From Aestuariirhabdus haliotis (GTDB lineage: Bacteria; Pseudomonadota; Gammaproteobacteria; Pseudomonadales; Aestuariirhabdaceae): a DNA stretch of 64,000 nucleotides. The stretch lies in assembly GCF_023509475.1 (NCBI RefSeq), contig NZ_JAKSDZ010000005.1:62001-126000 (forward strand), written 5' to 3'. Position numbers and translations under genes: made by a program. Positions 8,106-16,100 of this stretch are shown here, one piece after another. Within the stretch, counting starts at the first letter, position 1, and each line of letters opens with the position of its first letter. Under the pieces are notes generated by a model. It saw only the letters and a program-made list of their open reading frames with translations, searched no databases and had not been told where the DNA came from.

Positions 8106-8615
8106 ATGATCCTCAGCCAGTTAGACAGATTACCGCGCCCTCCGGCGCCCATCGAGCTGGCACGCCAGCTACCTGTGCTTGCTGCCCGCAGCACGGCGCT
8201 GGTGCCCTTTGGTCTGCAAAAGACCTTGATCATCAAAGTATTGCAGGAAGTTTTCCGGGAAGCTCTGGACGATGGAGATTTTGATTTCTTAGCAGATCAT
8301 TGCATGCGCATCAGTATTAGCGATGCGCAACTGAGCTGGTATCTCACGCTGGATCAGGGGCACTTGCAGCTAATTCCCCACGCCGAAGCCGATGCCAGCA
8401 TCAGCGGTAATTTGTACGAATTCATATTATTAGCCAGCCGCAAGGAAGATCCGGATACCCTCTTCTTTCAACGCCGCCTGGTTATTGAAGGCGATACCGA
8501 AATCGGCCTTGAGATGAAAAACGTGATGGATAATATCGACCTCGACGCCCTGCCCCCTTACCTTCGTAAAGCCCTGGATGGTACCGCCGAGATCCTGCGT
8601 CGGCTGCAACGCTAA
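8106..8615 (+). CDS. ubiT: Anaerobic ubiquinone biosynthesis accessory factor UbiT
   Basis: SCP2 sterol-carrier-fold protein that acts as the lipid-binding accessory factor of the UbiUV pathway. Family landmarks are LVPFGLQKTLIIKVLQEVFREALDDGDFDFL, then ISISDAQLSWYLTL and the highly conserved DPDTLFFQRRLVIEGDTEIGLEMKN. The frame is open from 8022, but that region contains the FNR/DNR box and the predicted -10, so translation must start later: ATG 8106 (GGA 7 nt upstream) or ATG 8094 with four more residues. It is transcribed divergently from yhcC-ubiU-ubiV; all three ubi genes are present in one locus. Confidence 0.92.
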   Translation: MILSQLDRLPRPPAPIELARQLPVLAARSTALVPFGLQKTLIIKVLQEVFREALDDGDFDFLADHCMRISISDAQLSWYLTLDQGHLQLIPHAEADASISGNLYEFILLASRKEDPDTLFFQRRLVIEGDTEIGLEMKNVMDNIDLDALPPYLRKALDGTAEILRRLQR

Positions 8616-8746
8616 TAAGCCTAGATAGCCAAGTGATCTAATAGAGAAAAAGTAGCGAACAAAAAACACTCAATACAGACATACAGCCTTTCAAACCCGG
8701 AACTACACTGATCTGAAACAGTGACTGAAAGGGGGCAGGCTCTCTT

Positions 8747-8962
8747 ATGGAAGGTCGATCTGGCGAAACAGGGCGGACCTGGTTCCGAAGCGACAGATTC
8801 CTGTGCATGAACGGCGACTGGTTTTTTATGACCCGGGAAGGCTCACAGGAAGGCCCTTACGATTCTCAGTTGCAGGCTGAAAGGGATCTGTGCATTTATA
8901 TTCGTCACAGGAACGATGACTTTATGCGCGAAGCAAACCAACCGGACAACAGCCAGCCGTAA
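8747..8962 (+). CDS. Small DUF6316-like protein
   Basis: A 71-residue protein with the core WFRSDRFLCMNGDWFFMTREG followed by EGPYDSQLQAERDLCIYI. This layout (tryptophan-rich start, 'reading the request as a display of G-P-Y/F', then a short helix) matches small proteins I recall as DUF6316, found in marine gammaproteobacteria; their function is unknown. The ATG at 8747 follows a G-rich stretch (AAAGGGGGCAGG) ending about 9 nt upstream. It lies between ubiT and the 3' end of moaA and may be read through from ubiT, since only 131 nt separate them and no terminator is seen. The family name is from recall, not a search. Confidence 0.65.
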   Translation: MEGRSGETGRTWFRSDRFLCMNGDWFFMTREGSQEGPYDSQLQAERDLCIYIRHRNDDFMREANQPDNSQP

Positions 8963-9003
8963 CGTCTGCTCACTGAGCGAACGATTAAGCATCGAGGCCA
9001 GCC

Positions 9004-9999
9004 TTATCCACCTGTCATATTCATAAAGCGAACGATATCAACCTCGCCCTCGGCACTGAAGTAATGCCGCTCGGGTTTGCGGGTCATCGCCTCATGCAGG
9101 GTTGCTTTTAAACGCTCAATATCCCCCGGATAGCGCCTCACCACTGCGCGTAAATCGACCGAGTGCTCATTCCCCAGACAGAGCAATAAACGCCCTTCAG
9201 ACGTCACTCGAACCCGATTGCAATCGCCGCAGAAGTTGTGGCTATGGGGGGAGATAAAGCCGACCCGGCTCGGGTGATCCGCGAAGTGGTAATATCGGGA
9301 AGGGCCGCCGCTGTTTTCGGTGCTGGCTACCAACTCATGTTGCTGACAAACCAGGTCACGCACCTCTTCACTGGTGCAGAGCGTTTCACCCCGATGGTGC
9401 TCATCGATATTCCCGAGCGGCATCTCTTCGATAAAGGTGATATCCAGGCCACGCTCACGAGCGAAATTCACCAGTGGCACCACCTGATCATCATTACGCC
9501 CCTTCATGATGACTGCGTTAAGTTTAATATTGGGGAATCCGGCGTCCCGTGCCGCTTCGATACCAGCCAGTACATTAGACAGCTTGCCGGTACGAGTGAG
9601 CTGGGTGAACTGCTCAGAATCCAGCGTATCCAGACTGATATTAACGCTTTTCAAGCCCGCCTTTTGCAGCTCCGCCCCCAATTTGGGCAGCTGGGAACCG
9701 TTGGTTGTCATAGCCAGATTAGTGATACCTGGCAAGGCGCCTAAATCTCTGACCAGGTGCAGTACATTTTTGCGCACCAGCGGCTCACCACCGGTCAACC
9801 TGATTTTATTGACACCTAATTCACTGAAGGCTTTACCAATCAAGGCCATCTCTTCGAGGGTAAGTACTTGCTCACGGGGCAAGAAGGTCATCTCCTCGCT
9901 CATGCAATAGACACAACGAAAATCACAGCGGTCGGTCACTGACATGCGGACGTAAGTGACCTGGCGGCCAAATGGATCTATCAGACTGTTCGCACTCAT
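9004..9999 (-). CDS. moaA: GTP 3',8-cyclase MoaA
   Basis: Radical SAM enzyme that catalyses the first step of molybdenum cofactor biosynthesis, rearranging GTP to 3',8-cyclo-GTP. The N-terminal cluster motif CDFRCVYCM and the C-terminal cluster motif CGDCNRVRVTSEGRLLLCLG are both intact. LTGGEPLVRKN (SAM-binding) and the C-terminal Gly-Gly tail (MNMTGG) are present. Length is 331 residues as in the family. The ATG at 9999 has GGGAAG 5 nt upstream. It shares an intergenic region with the dnr-like gene, containing an FNR/DNR box; Moco is required by nitrate reductase, which fits regulation by low oxygen or NO. No other moa genes are in the window. Confidence 0.96.
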   Translation of the reverse strand: MSANSLIDPFGRQVTYVRMSVTDRCDFRCVYCMSEEMTFLPREQVLTLEEMALIGKAFSELGVNKIRLTGGEPLVRKNVLHLVRDLGALPGITNLAMTTNGSQLPKLGAELQKAGLKSVNISLDTLDSEQFTQLTRTGKLSNVLAGIEAARDAGFPNIKLNAVIMKGRNDDQVVPLVNFARERGLDITFIEEMPLGNIDEHHRGETLCTSEEVRDLVCQQHELVASTENSGGPSRYYHFADHPSRVGFISPHSHNFCGDCNRVRVTSEGRLLLCLGNEHSVDLRAVVRRYPGDIERLKATLHEAMTRKPERHYFSAEGEVDIVRFMNMTGG

Positions 10000-10138
10000 T
10001 GTACTTCCCGGCGGTCAGGTTTACGGGGTATTGGCTTTGTTTTTGTCGCTATTAATAAGTCACGGCACCAGACTGTTAACGATAGCACGAGAACGCCCGA
10101 TACGTCCCAAGCATATCGGATAACCGTAGCCCAGTCCT

Positions 10139-10152
10139 TTGATACCCATCAA
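10139..10152. promoter_or_regulatory. FNR/DNR box between moaA and the dnr-like gene
   Basis: TTGAT-ACCC-ATCAA, a perfect FNR/DNR consensus centred at 10145.5. In the moaA direction, TATGCT (minus strand, 10115-10110) is a 4/6 -10 element that puts the box near -42 relative to initiation. In the dnr direction only a weak -10 (CATTGT, 10175-10180) is seen at the equivalent distance, so autoregulation is possible but less supported. Confidence 0.82.
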
Positions 10153-10238
10153 CTCTACGACGGTAAACGACAACCATTGTCAGGCATCTTGTTTCTATGT
10201 GACCATAGGCGGTTATGTAATTGCCCGGACCTTAATCA

Positions 10239-10922
10239 ATGGATAGCCTTACGCCTTATTATCGCCTGCTGAAAAGCCATCATCTGTTTGCCGGCTTTGA
10301 CGACAATGAGTTACAACAGCTGCTCACTACTTGCCACCTCAAAACCCTGGGTCGGGGCGATTGGCTCTTCCATCAGGGAGATCCAGCACCAGCCTTTTAC
10401 TTTGTCATCGAAGGTGCCATCAAGCTGTTTCGTACCACTCGAGATGGCAACGAGAAGATCCTTGAGGTGAGCAATAGTCACGAAACGTTCGCCGAAGCCA
10501 TCATGTTCGCGGGCCAATCCAACTATCCGGTTAATGCCCAGGCCCTAAAAAACTCCACTGTACTGGCGATTCCCTGCCCTCAGTATATTGAGTGCATCAC
10601 ACGTCATCCTCAGTACGCGTTGGCCCTGGCCGCCCGCCTGAGCCAACGCCTGCACTCACTGGTTAACGAAATTGAAACCCTGAGTCTGAAAAACGCCACC
10701 CACCGGGTGGTGCGCTTTTTGATAAATGGCATCACCGACAATCTTAACCGTGAACCCGTTATAGAGCTGGAGATCCCCAAACGCCTGGTGGCATCACGCT
10801 TGTCCATACAGCCGGAGACCTTTTCCCGTATTCTCCATCACCTGACCGATGAAAAGATCATTAGCAGCAACGGTAAGCTGATCACCATCCTCGACCTCGA
10901 ACGCTTGCTGCATTACGAATAA
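10239..10922 (+). CDS. dnr: Crp/Fnr family regulator, DNR type
   Basis: A 227-residue transcription regulator with an N-terminal cyclic-nucleotide-fold sensor (RGDWLFHQGDPAPAFYFVIEGAIKLF) and a C-terminal helix-turn-helix. The recognition helix contains PETFSRIL: the E-x-x-S-R arrangement that in FNR contacts TTGAT, which matches the three boxes found nearby. It lacks the N-terminal cysteine cluster of FNR/ANR, so it should not be an Fe-S oxygen sensor; DNR proteins sense nitric oxide through haem. The position between moaA and nnrS supports the DNR call. Symbol is by family resemblance; NNR-type regulators are the alternative. Confidence 0.82.
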   Translation: MDSLTPYYRLLKSHHLFAGFDDNELQQLLTTCHLKTLGRGDWLFHQGDPAPAFYFVIEGAIKLFRTTRDGNEKILEVSNSHETFAEAIMFAGQSNYPVNAQALKNSTVLAIPCPQYIECITRHPQYALALAARLSQRLHSLVNEIETLSLKNATHRVVRFLINGITDNLNREPVIELEIPKRLVASRLSIQPETFSRILHHLTDEKIISSNGKLITILDLERLLHYE

Positions 10923-10939
10923 GCGATCATTTCGGCAAC

Positions 10940-10981
10940 TTGATCACTATCAAGGGCCACTCTATAGCAATGCCCTATAGT
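10940..10981 (+). promoter_or_regulatory. nnrS promoter with FNR/DNR box at -41.5
   Basis: TTGAT-CACT-ATCAA (10940-10953) is a perfect box centred at 10946.5. TATAGT (10976-10981) is a 5/6 -10 element; with initiation at about 10988 the box centre is at -41.5, the classic class II activator position. The nnrS ATG lies 25 nt further on. Confidence 0.88.
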
Positions 10982-11012
10982 TTATTGAAATACCCGACTC
11001 AAGAGCTTGGTT

Positions 11013-12200
11013 ATGACCCTGCACAGCATACAACCCTCCAGCCCACCTAAGGGTTTCGCCCTTTTTGAACTGGGCTTCAGACCCTTTTTCCTGCTGGCAG
11101 GCTGGCTGGGGGTATTGCTGGTCGGAATCTGGGGCGCCGTTTATGCCAACTGGTTAAGCCTCAACACCTATTACGGTCTGATCGGTTGGCACAGCCACGA
11201 AATGCTGTTCGGGTATACCAGTGCCGTCATTGCCGGTTTTCTGTTAACCGCTGTCCGTAACTGGACCGGTGTCGATACCATTCGAGGCCCGTTACTGGCT
11301 GCGCTGGCGTTGCTCTGGCTTGCCGGCCGAATCCTGCCTCTGATGCCTACGGTCCCTCACGAGCTGATCGCACTGGTTGATATCGCCTTTTTGCCATGCC
11401 TGACACTCGCCTTGATCCCTCCTCTGATGAAGGGCAAACGAAAAAACTGGATGTTTTTAGTCATCCTCGCTGTGATGTGTGCTGCCAACGTGATGGTCCA
11501 CCTGCAACAGCTGGGACTGGGCAATAATGGCCATAACGGCGCCTATCTGGCCAGCCACCTGATTTTACTGCTGATCAGCATCATCGGTGGTCGGGTGATT
11601 CCTTTCTTTACCGAAGCCGGTGTACGGCCGATAGAGATCCAGTTACAGAAACGAGAATGGGTTGATCGTCTGGCAATTGGGCTGGTTATTGCCCTGGCTG
11701 CGGCTCAGTTGATAGTGCCTTACTCGCCCCTGACACCGCTATTGGCATTACTGGCGGCTATTGCTCACGGCGTTCGTTTGTATGGTTGGTATCACCCCCT
11801 GATCTGGCGCCACCCACTGCTCTGGATTCTACATTGCGCTTATCTCTGGCTGGTGATTGGCCTGTTAATGATTCCCTTGGCATCAATGGGCCTGGTCTCA
11901 CCCTTTGTGGCATTACACGCTTTTACCACTGGCTGCATCGGCAGCATCACGCTGGGTATGATGGCTCGCGTATCCCTGGGCCACAGTGGTCGCCCGCTGG
12001 CGGTTCACGCGTCCATCACTACAGCCTTCGTTGCTATGCAGTTGTGCACGCTCGCCCGGGTTATCGGCCCGATACTGTTACCCGGCAACCCTCAGCTGAT
12101 CAGCCTATCGGCGCTTTTATGGGTCATTGCTTTCGGGCTGTTTAGTGTTGTCTATACCCCGATACTGATTAAACCCCGACTGGACGGCCGACCCGGTTAA
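11013..12200 (+). CDS. nnrS: NnrS family haem/copper membrane protein
   Basis: Polytopic membrane protein of 395 residues, about 12 hydrophobic helices, from the NnrS family, which protects against nitric oxide and related stress and is usually controlled by NNR/DNR/NsrR. Characteristic segments are GFRPFFLLAGWLG at the N-terminus, GWHSHEMLFGYTSAVIAGFLLTAVRNWTG (with conserved His), GGRVIPFFTE and the later LHAFTTGCIGSITLGMMARVSLGHSGR. The TTG at 11007 is too close to AAGAG; ATG 11013 has that ribosome binding site 7 nt upstream. The FNR/DNR promoter directly upstream and the dnr-like neighbour strengthen the assignment. Confidence 0.94.
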   Translation: MTLHSIQPSSPPKGFALFELGFRPFFLLAGWLGVLLVGIWGAVYANWLSLNTYYGLIGWHSHEMLFGYTSAVIAGFLLTAVRNWTGVDTIRGPLLAALALLWLAGRILPLMPTVPHELIALVDIAFLPCLTLALIPPLMKGKRKNWMFLVILAVMCAANVMVHLQQLGLGNNGHNGAYLASHLILLLISIIGGRVIPFFTEAGVRPIEIQLQKREWVDRLAIGLVIALAAAQLIVPYSPLTPLLALLAAIAHGVRLYGWYHPLIWRHPLLWILHCAYLWLVIGLLMIPLASMGLVSPFVALHAFTTGCIGSITLGMMARVSLGHSGRPLAVHASITTAFVAMQLCTLARVIGPILLPGNPQLISLSALLWVIAFGLFSVVYTPILIKPRLDGRPG

Positions 12201-12203
12201 CCT

Positions 12204-12234
12204 GCACCGCCATCGACCTTCTCGCTGGCGGTGC
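12204..12234. terminator. Hairpin after nnrS
   Basis: Perfect 8-bp stem GCACCGCC / GGCGGTGC with a 15-nt loop starting 3 nt after the nnrS stop. There is no T-run, so termination is uncertain. The remaining 130 nt before the convergent GFA gene show nothing recognisable. Confidence 0.45.
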
Positions 12235-12369
12235 TAATAGCTTCCATTCGATCGCCCTGGAAAATCAGCGAGGCGGTCTTTCGCTCACCCGCTTACATCT
12301 TTCATCAAGGGTGATTGACACCTCCTGTTACGGATACTGGTAAGCGCCACAACGTCGCCTCCATTGTCC

Positions 12370-12795
12370 TCAACCTTGCGGAGGCGCAAACTTCGCAAAC
12401 AGCTCTGCGCCGGTCATATCCTCTGTTGTGTTTGAAAAGCTGTAATAGGAAGGCTTCTCATCGATAAATACCTGCTGTTGAAACACCAATCCTTCATCAT
12501 TTTCCAACAGGCCCACCGGAACCATATGTTGGTTATTCTCTTTCAGACGATAAAAAAGATGGCTACCGCATTGCCGGCAAAACCCTCGTTCAGCCCACTG
12601 TGAAGAGTCAAAGCGTGAGATATTTTCTTCCCCCTCAAACTGAATATTGGAGCCACAATCAACCTCCATAAAAGGTCCTCCTCCCCAGCGCCTGCACATA
12701 TCACAATGACAGGCTCCCACCCGGTCATCCATGTCTGTCACTGAAAAGCGCACCGCTCCGCACAGGCAATGGCCTGTATTGTTTTTCCTCGGCAT
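12370..12795 (-). CDS. GFA family (CENP-V/GFA domain) zinc protein
   Basis: A 141-residue protein of the glutathione-dependent formaldehyde-activating-enzyme (GFA/CENP-V) fold. Zinc-binding cysteines are in GHCLCGAVRF, ACHCDMCRRWGG and FCRQCGSHLFYR, the three blocks typical of the family. Most bacterial GFA-domain proteins have not been shown to act on formaldehyde, so no reaction is claimed. The ATG at 12795 is preceded by AAGGAG with good spacing; an upstream in-frame opening at 12822 lacks one. It is the first gene of a stretch of unrelated single genes (12.3-18.7 kb). Confidence 0.88.
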   Translation of the reverse strand: MPRKNNTGHCLCGAVRFSVTDMDDRVGACHCDMCRRWGGGPFMEVDCGSNIQFEGEENISRFDSSQWAERGFCRQCGSHLFYRLKENNQHMVPVGLLENDEGLVFQQQVFIDEKPSYYSFSNTTEDMTGAELFAKFAPPQG

Positions 12796-12822
12796 AGCCT
12801 TCTCCTTTTCACATTTTTCCAC

Positions 12823-13355
12823 TTTGAAAAAATCATTTATGGGCTCTATGACTGACCACAGAACAAAACCTGTTCAGCCCACCCAGAATAAGCTATCAGT
12901 TTATCGGCAAACAGGAAACGCTCCAAAACGCACTAAATCCCGCCCTGCTCTCTTATGAATAAAGCTCATAATTAAAGAGCGAATTAAATCAATTAGAAAT
13001 CAACAGGGTTGGCATTTCTTGTAAGATCAATCAATAACTTTCTAACAGATTGAAAAACAATGGTTATCTCACTTATCAACAAAAAAGTGGAATTGACGCA
13101 TCAGCAGAACAACTCTCGACTCTCCCATAAAACCATAATCAACCATCAGTTTTTCGTGCATAAAAACAGTTTAAAGCTAGACTGAACTATCTACACTGAA
13201 CAATCACAGCGATATCAAGCCAACGTTCTATTAGCTATTGGCATTATGATGGCAACACGCCCGATGGTTCGAAAATCAGTTCGCTAGCCGCACTGACAGT
13301 ATTAGAGCTGCGACAATACTGGACAGTTATTGTAATTGTTATGATCTTAAGTCAA
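12823..13355. other. AT-rich gene-free interval upstream of the chemoreceptor
   Basis: About 530 nt without a credible gene, clearly more AT-rich than the surroundings. A possible sigma70-like pair TTTAAA (13170-13175) and TACACT (13192-13197) 16 bp apart is present, but it would give a 200-nt leader. I see no sigma28-type flagellar promoter, RNA gene or remnant of a known gene. Confidence 0.4.
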
Positions 13356-13382
13356 ATACGTATACGGAACATACGTACGTAT
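13356..13382 (+). repeat. Repeated ATACGTA palindromes before the chemoreceptor gene
   Basis: Two nearby palindromes: ATACGTAT (13356-13363) and ATACGTACGTAT (13371-13382), the second ending just before the AAGGAG ribosome binding site. They could be an operator or an mRNA structure affecting translation; no known regulator site is recognised. Confidence 0.45.
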
Positions 13383-13396
13383 AAAAGGAGCTTGGA

Positions 13397-15298
13397 ATGT
13401 CTTTTTCATTACAGAACGTAGGCTTCAAACAACGCCTCGTATTGACCATCACTCTTTTAGTGTCTTTCGCCTTACTGATAGCTAATTGGTTGTCTTATAA
13501 CGAATTTAAAAAAACACAAATTGAGTCCATTGAGAGCAAATCACGACTCATTGTGGACAATGCATCCCATGAGGTAGAGCTTGCAATGCAGGCCTGGGTA
13601 TCGGCATTGGAGTCCAGTCGCAATTACTTTTCTGGTGATCATGCAAACAGTGATTATGTTGATATCGCCAAGATGGTAACCCAGTCAGCCGGGTTTGCCA
13701 GCTTTACAGCCGGCTATAGCGATGGTCGGGCGTTTGGCGACTCGGGCGGCGATAACGGTGTGTTCGACGTTAATGATTACGACCCCAGAACCCGTGATTG
13801 GTACAAAGCCGCTTTAGCCAAAAGAACCACGATTTTGACCGATATCTATACCGACGACACTACCGGTGGACTGATGGTCAGTGTGGCGAGCCCCATCGGT
13901 GACCAGGGCGCCGTCGCCGGCGACATTTCCTTAGACATTCTTCACGATACTATCTCAAAGGTAAATTTCCCAGGTGCCGTACTGCTTATCCTGAGTGAAG
14001 AGTTCACCCAATTAGCCTCCACAGACCCGACGGATGAGATCGGTATTTATTTCGACTTGCCAGATCTCGAAAGAAAAATGACCGAACAAGGTGATGGTGC
14101 CTCTGATTATGAATGGGCCGGTGTTAAAAAACGTGCTTACTTCTCCGACATTCAGTTACCAGACAATAATCGATGGTTTCTCTATGTGGGTGTCGAAGAA
14201 TCTGTTATTTATGCCGAAATCGAAGAGCAATTGACCCAAGCGGTGATCACTTCGCTGATCGTTATCATCATCGCGGTAGCCATTGTGTTAGCCGTGCTGA
14301 ACAGGCTATACCAACCCATTGTGGCCCTGAAAAGCACGGTACTCGATCTGTCCGCCGGTACGGGTGACCTTACACGCCGACTCGATGTTAAAAGCAAGGA
14401 CGATCTTGGGCAGATCTCATCGGGTATCAATACCTTTATTGGCAGCCTGCAATCAATGATGCAGGAAGTAGCCCAATCAACCCAGGACACTTCAACCCGA
14501 GTCAACCAACTCACGACCCAATCGGAACAAAACAGTGAAGTCTTGCAATCACACTTTAACGAAACCAACCAGGTGGTCACTGCCGTTCACGAAATGAGCG
14601 CCACCGCCGAAAACGTGGCTCGACATGCGTCCGAAGCTTCGACCCATACGCAAAATGCCAAGGATCAGGCCGAGGCGTCCAAGGTGGTGGTTTCGAACGC
14701 GGTACAAACCGTGTCATCACTGGTAAGCGAAGTCGAATCCATGTCCAACGATATCGCCAATATGAACAACAACATCCTTAATATTGCCAACTTACTGAAA
14801 GTGATTGGAGATATTGCTGATCAAACCAACCTGTTAGCACTAAACGCTGCGATTGAGGCGGCCCGGGCTGGCGAACAAGGCAGGGGATTCGCCGTGGTTG
14901 CCGATGAAGTACGGGCTCTCGCCGCTCGCACACAGGAGAGCACCTCGGAAATCGAAAACATGCTGACGACCCTGACCTCTGGCGCTAATCGCCTGGTCAC
15001 CAATATGGACGCCATTAAAGAGAGTTGCAGTCACACCGCCGAAAGCACCGAGCGGGTCAATAAGGATCTCGACAGCATGGCGGAATCCGTCATTAACATT
15101 AATGATATTGCGATCGAAATCGCTACCGCCGCTGAAGAGCAAAGTGCAGTTTCTGAAGATATCAGCCGGAACATGTCCTCTATAACGGATATGGCCGAAG
15201 TACTCTCCGAAAACGGAGAGAAGGAGCTCGCAAACTGCAAGGCTCTGGGGGAGACCAATGCCCAGCTGGCAAGCATTGTAGGAAAATTTAAAATCTAA
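13397..15298 (+). CDS. Methyl-accepting chemotaxis protein with Cache sensor
   Basis: A 633-residue chemoreceptor. Order: N-terminal membrane helix (about residues 12-30), periplasmic double-Cache sensor (about 35-275) with the [14 protein letters not shown] and [10 protein letters not shown] motifs typical of dCache_1, second membrane helix (about 283-303), HAMP linker, then the cytoplasmic signalling domain with hairpin tip [35 protein letters not shown]. dCache receptors often bind amino acids or other small organic ligands, but the ligand here cannot be deduced. No C-terminal CheR/CheB-tethering pentapeptide is present. AAGGAG lies 6 nt before the ATG. It is a single gene, followed by a strong terminator. 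Confidence 0.95.
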   Translation: MSFSLQNVGFKQRLVLTITLLVSFALLIANWLSYNEFKKTQIESIESKSRLIVDNASHEVELAMQAWVSALESSRNYFSGDHANSDYVDIAKMVTQSAGFASFTAGYSDGRAFGDSGGDNGVFDVNDYDPRTRDWYKAALAKRTTILTDIYTDDTTGGLMVSVASPIGDQGAVAGDISLDILHDTISKVNFPGAVLLILSEEFTQLASTDPTDEIGIYFDLPDLERKMTEQGDGASDYEWAGVKKRAYFSDIQLPDNNRWFLYVGVEESVIYAEIEEQLTQAVITSLIVIIIAVAIVLAVLNRLYQPIVALKSTVLDLSAGTGDLTRRLDVKSKDDLGQISSGINTFIGSLQSMMQEVAQSTQDTSTRVNQLTTQSEQNSEVLQSHFNETNQVVTAVHEMSATAENVARHASEASTHTQNAKDQAEASKVVVSNAVQTVSSLVSEVESMSNDIANMNNNILNIANLLKVIGDIADQTNLLALNAAIEAARAGEQGRGFAVVADEVRALAARTQESTSEIENMLTTLTSGANRLVTNMDAIKESCSHTAESTERVNKDLDSMAESVININDIAIEIATAAEEQSAVSEDISRNMSSITDMAEVLSENGEKELANCKALGETNAQLASIVGKFKI

Positions 15299-15308
15299 CG
15301 ATAAGGAT

Positions 15309-15359
15309 ACGCAGGCCCTGATTGGGTAATCTTAATGAGGGCCTGTGCGTTGTTTTTTT
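15309..15359 (+). terminator. Rho-independent terminator of the chemoreceptor gene
   Basis: Stem ACGCAGGCCCT pairs with AGGGCCTG..CGT (15338-15350) with a 2-nt bulge, followed by TGTTTTTTT. It starts 11 nt after the stop codon. Confidence 0.85.
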
Positions 15360-15444
15360 GCTTCCTGCGCTGTTGTCGATACCCGTCATCCCTTAGGGTT
15401 TAACAAAGTTTTTTCCAGGTTACATATCGTATTGCGTTTTCTAT

Positions 15445-15881
15445 TCACGCCTCAGGATCACTGATACGTTCAACGTTCACCAAATTCCATGGCAGGCCCT
15501 TATTTCTAAACAGGCGCATATTCCTGTCAGGATAATCTGAAACATCATGGTCCATGACGCTGACCAACCAGGATACATTTCAGCCCCCCTTTACCAGTAT
15601 TACGTAGTCCGTGAACCTCACCGCCTGCTGGATAACCGATAAAGTCACCGGTCTTTACTGACACTCGCTGCTCCCCCAAACGCGCTTCGGCTTCACCTTC
15701 GAGCAGGTACACACATTCCTCTTCGAAATAATGAACGTGAGGCTCCGTTGTATCATAGCCAGGCCCCGCCATATCACTTAATGATTTATTGATCCGCTGC
15801 GCATTCTCATTAAAAAAAATGGGTTTTATGAACGCCTTTACAGGCATCGATCTCTTCTTTAGTCACGATGGTGTTTTTCAT
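15445..15881 (-). pseudogene. Decayed cupin-domain protein gene
   Basis: The remains of a small cupin protein are spread over all three minus-strand frames. The N-terminus MKNTIVTKEEIDACKGVHKTHFF starts at 15881 behind AAGGGG. It hits a stop at an eight-T run (15819-15812); the frame then shifts to continue NENAQRINKSL...CVYLLEGEAEARLG...GDFIGYPAGGE...VGQR. A second shift at about 15556 (one extra base) is needed to read MDHDVSDYPDRNMRLF and a final NLVNVERISDPEA ending at 15445. Compared with the family, roughly 14 residues also seem missing between KSLSDMAG and PGYDTTEPHVHY, where the first cupin strands belong. A 100-codon frame (15545-15847) would look intact on its own but lacks both ends of the protein. 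Sequencing error at the homopolymer could explain one lesion, not all three. Confidence 0.82.
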
Positions 15882-16100
15882 GATGTCCCCTTTATAGTCT
15901 GAAAGCCTCGCGTGAAGAGTATGTATAAAGCCTCGTTCCCCCATCAACGCGAATAAAACAAGCCTGGTTTGTATCAATTCATCTGACAATAAACGCAACT
16001 TATTCTACATTGTCACAATTCAATCAATGACCCTATACTTCCTCTACCATAATTCTTGCCGACAACACGGCAATATCCTACGACAATGGGGAGACACTGC

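Noticed and set aside
12731-12958. A 75-codon frame overlapping the GFA gene
   Set aside because: Mostly antisense to the GFA coding sequence and without a binding site or family features.
15545-15847. An intact 100-residue cupin gene
   Set aside because: Both ends of the family sequence are readable in other frames on either side, so this is the middle part of a decayed gene.
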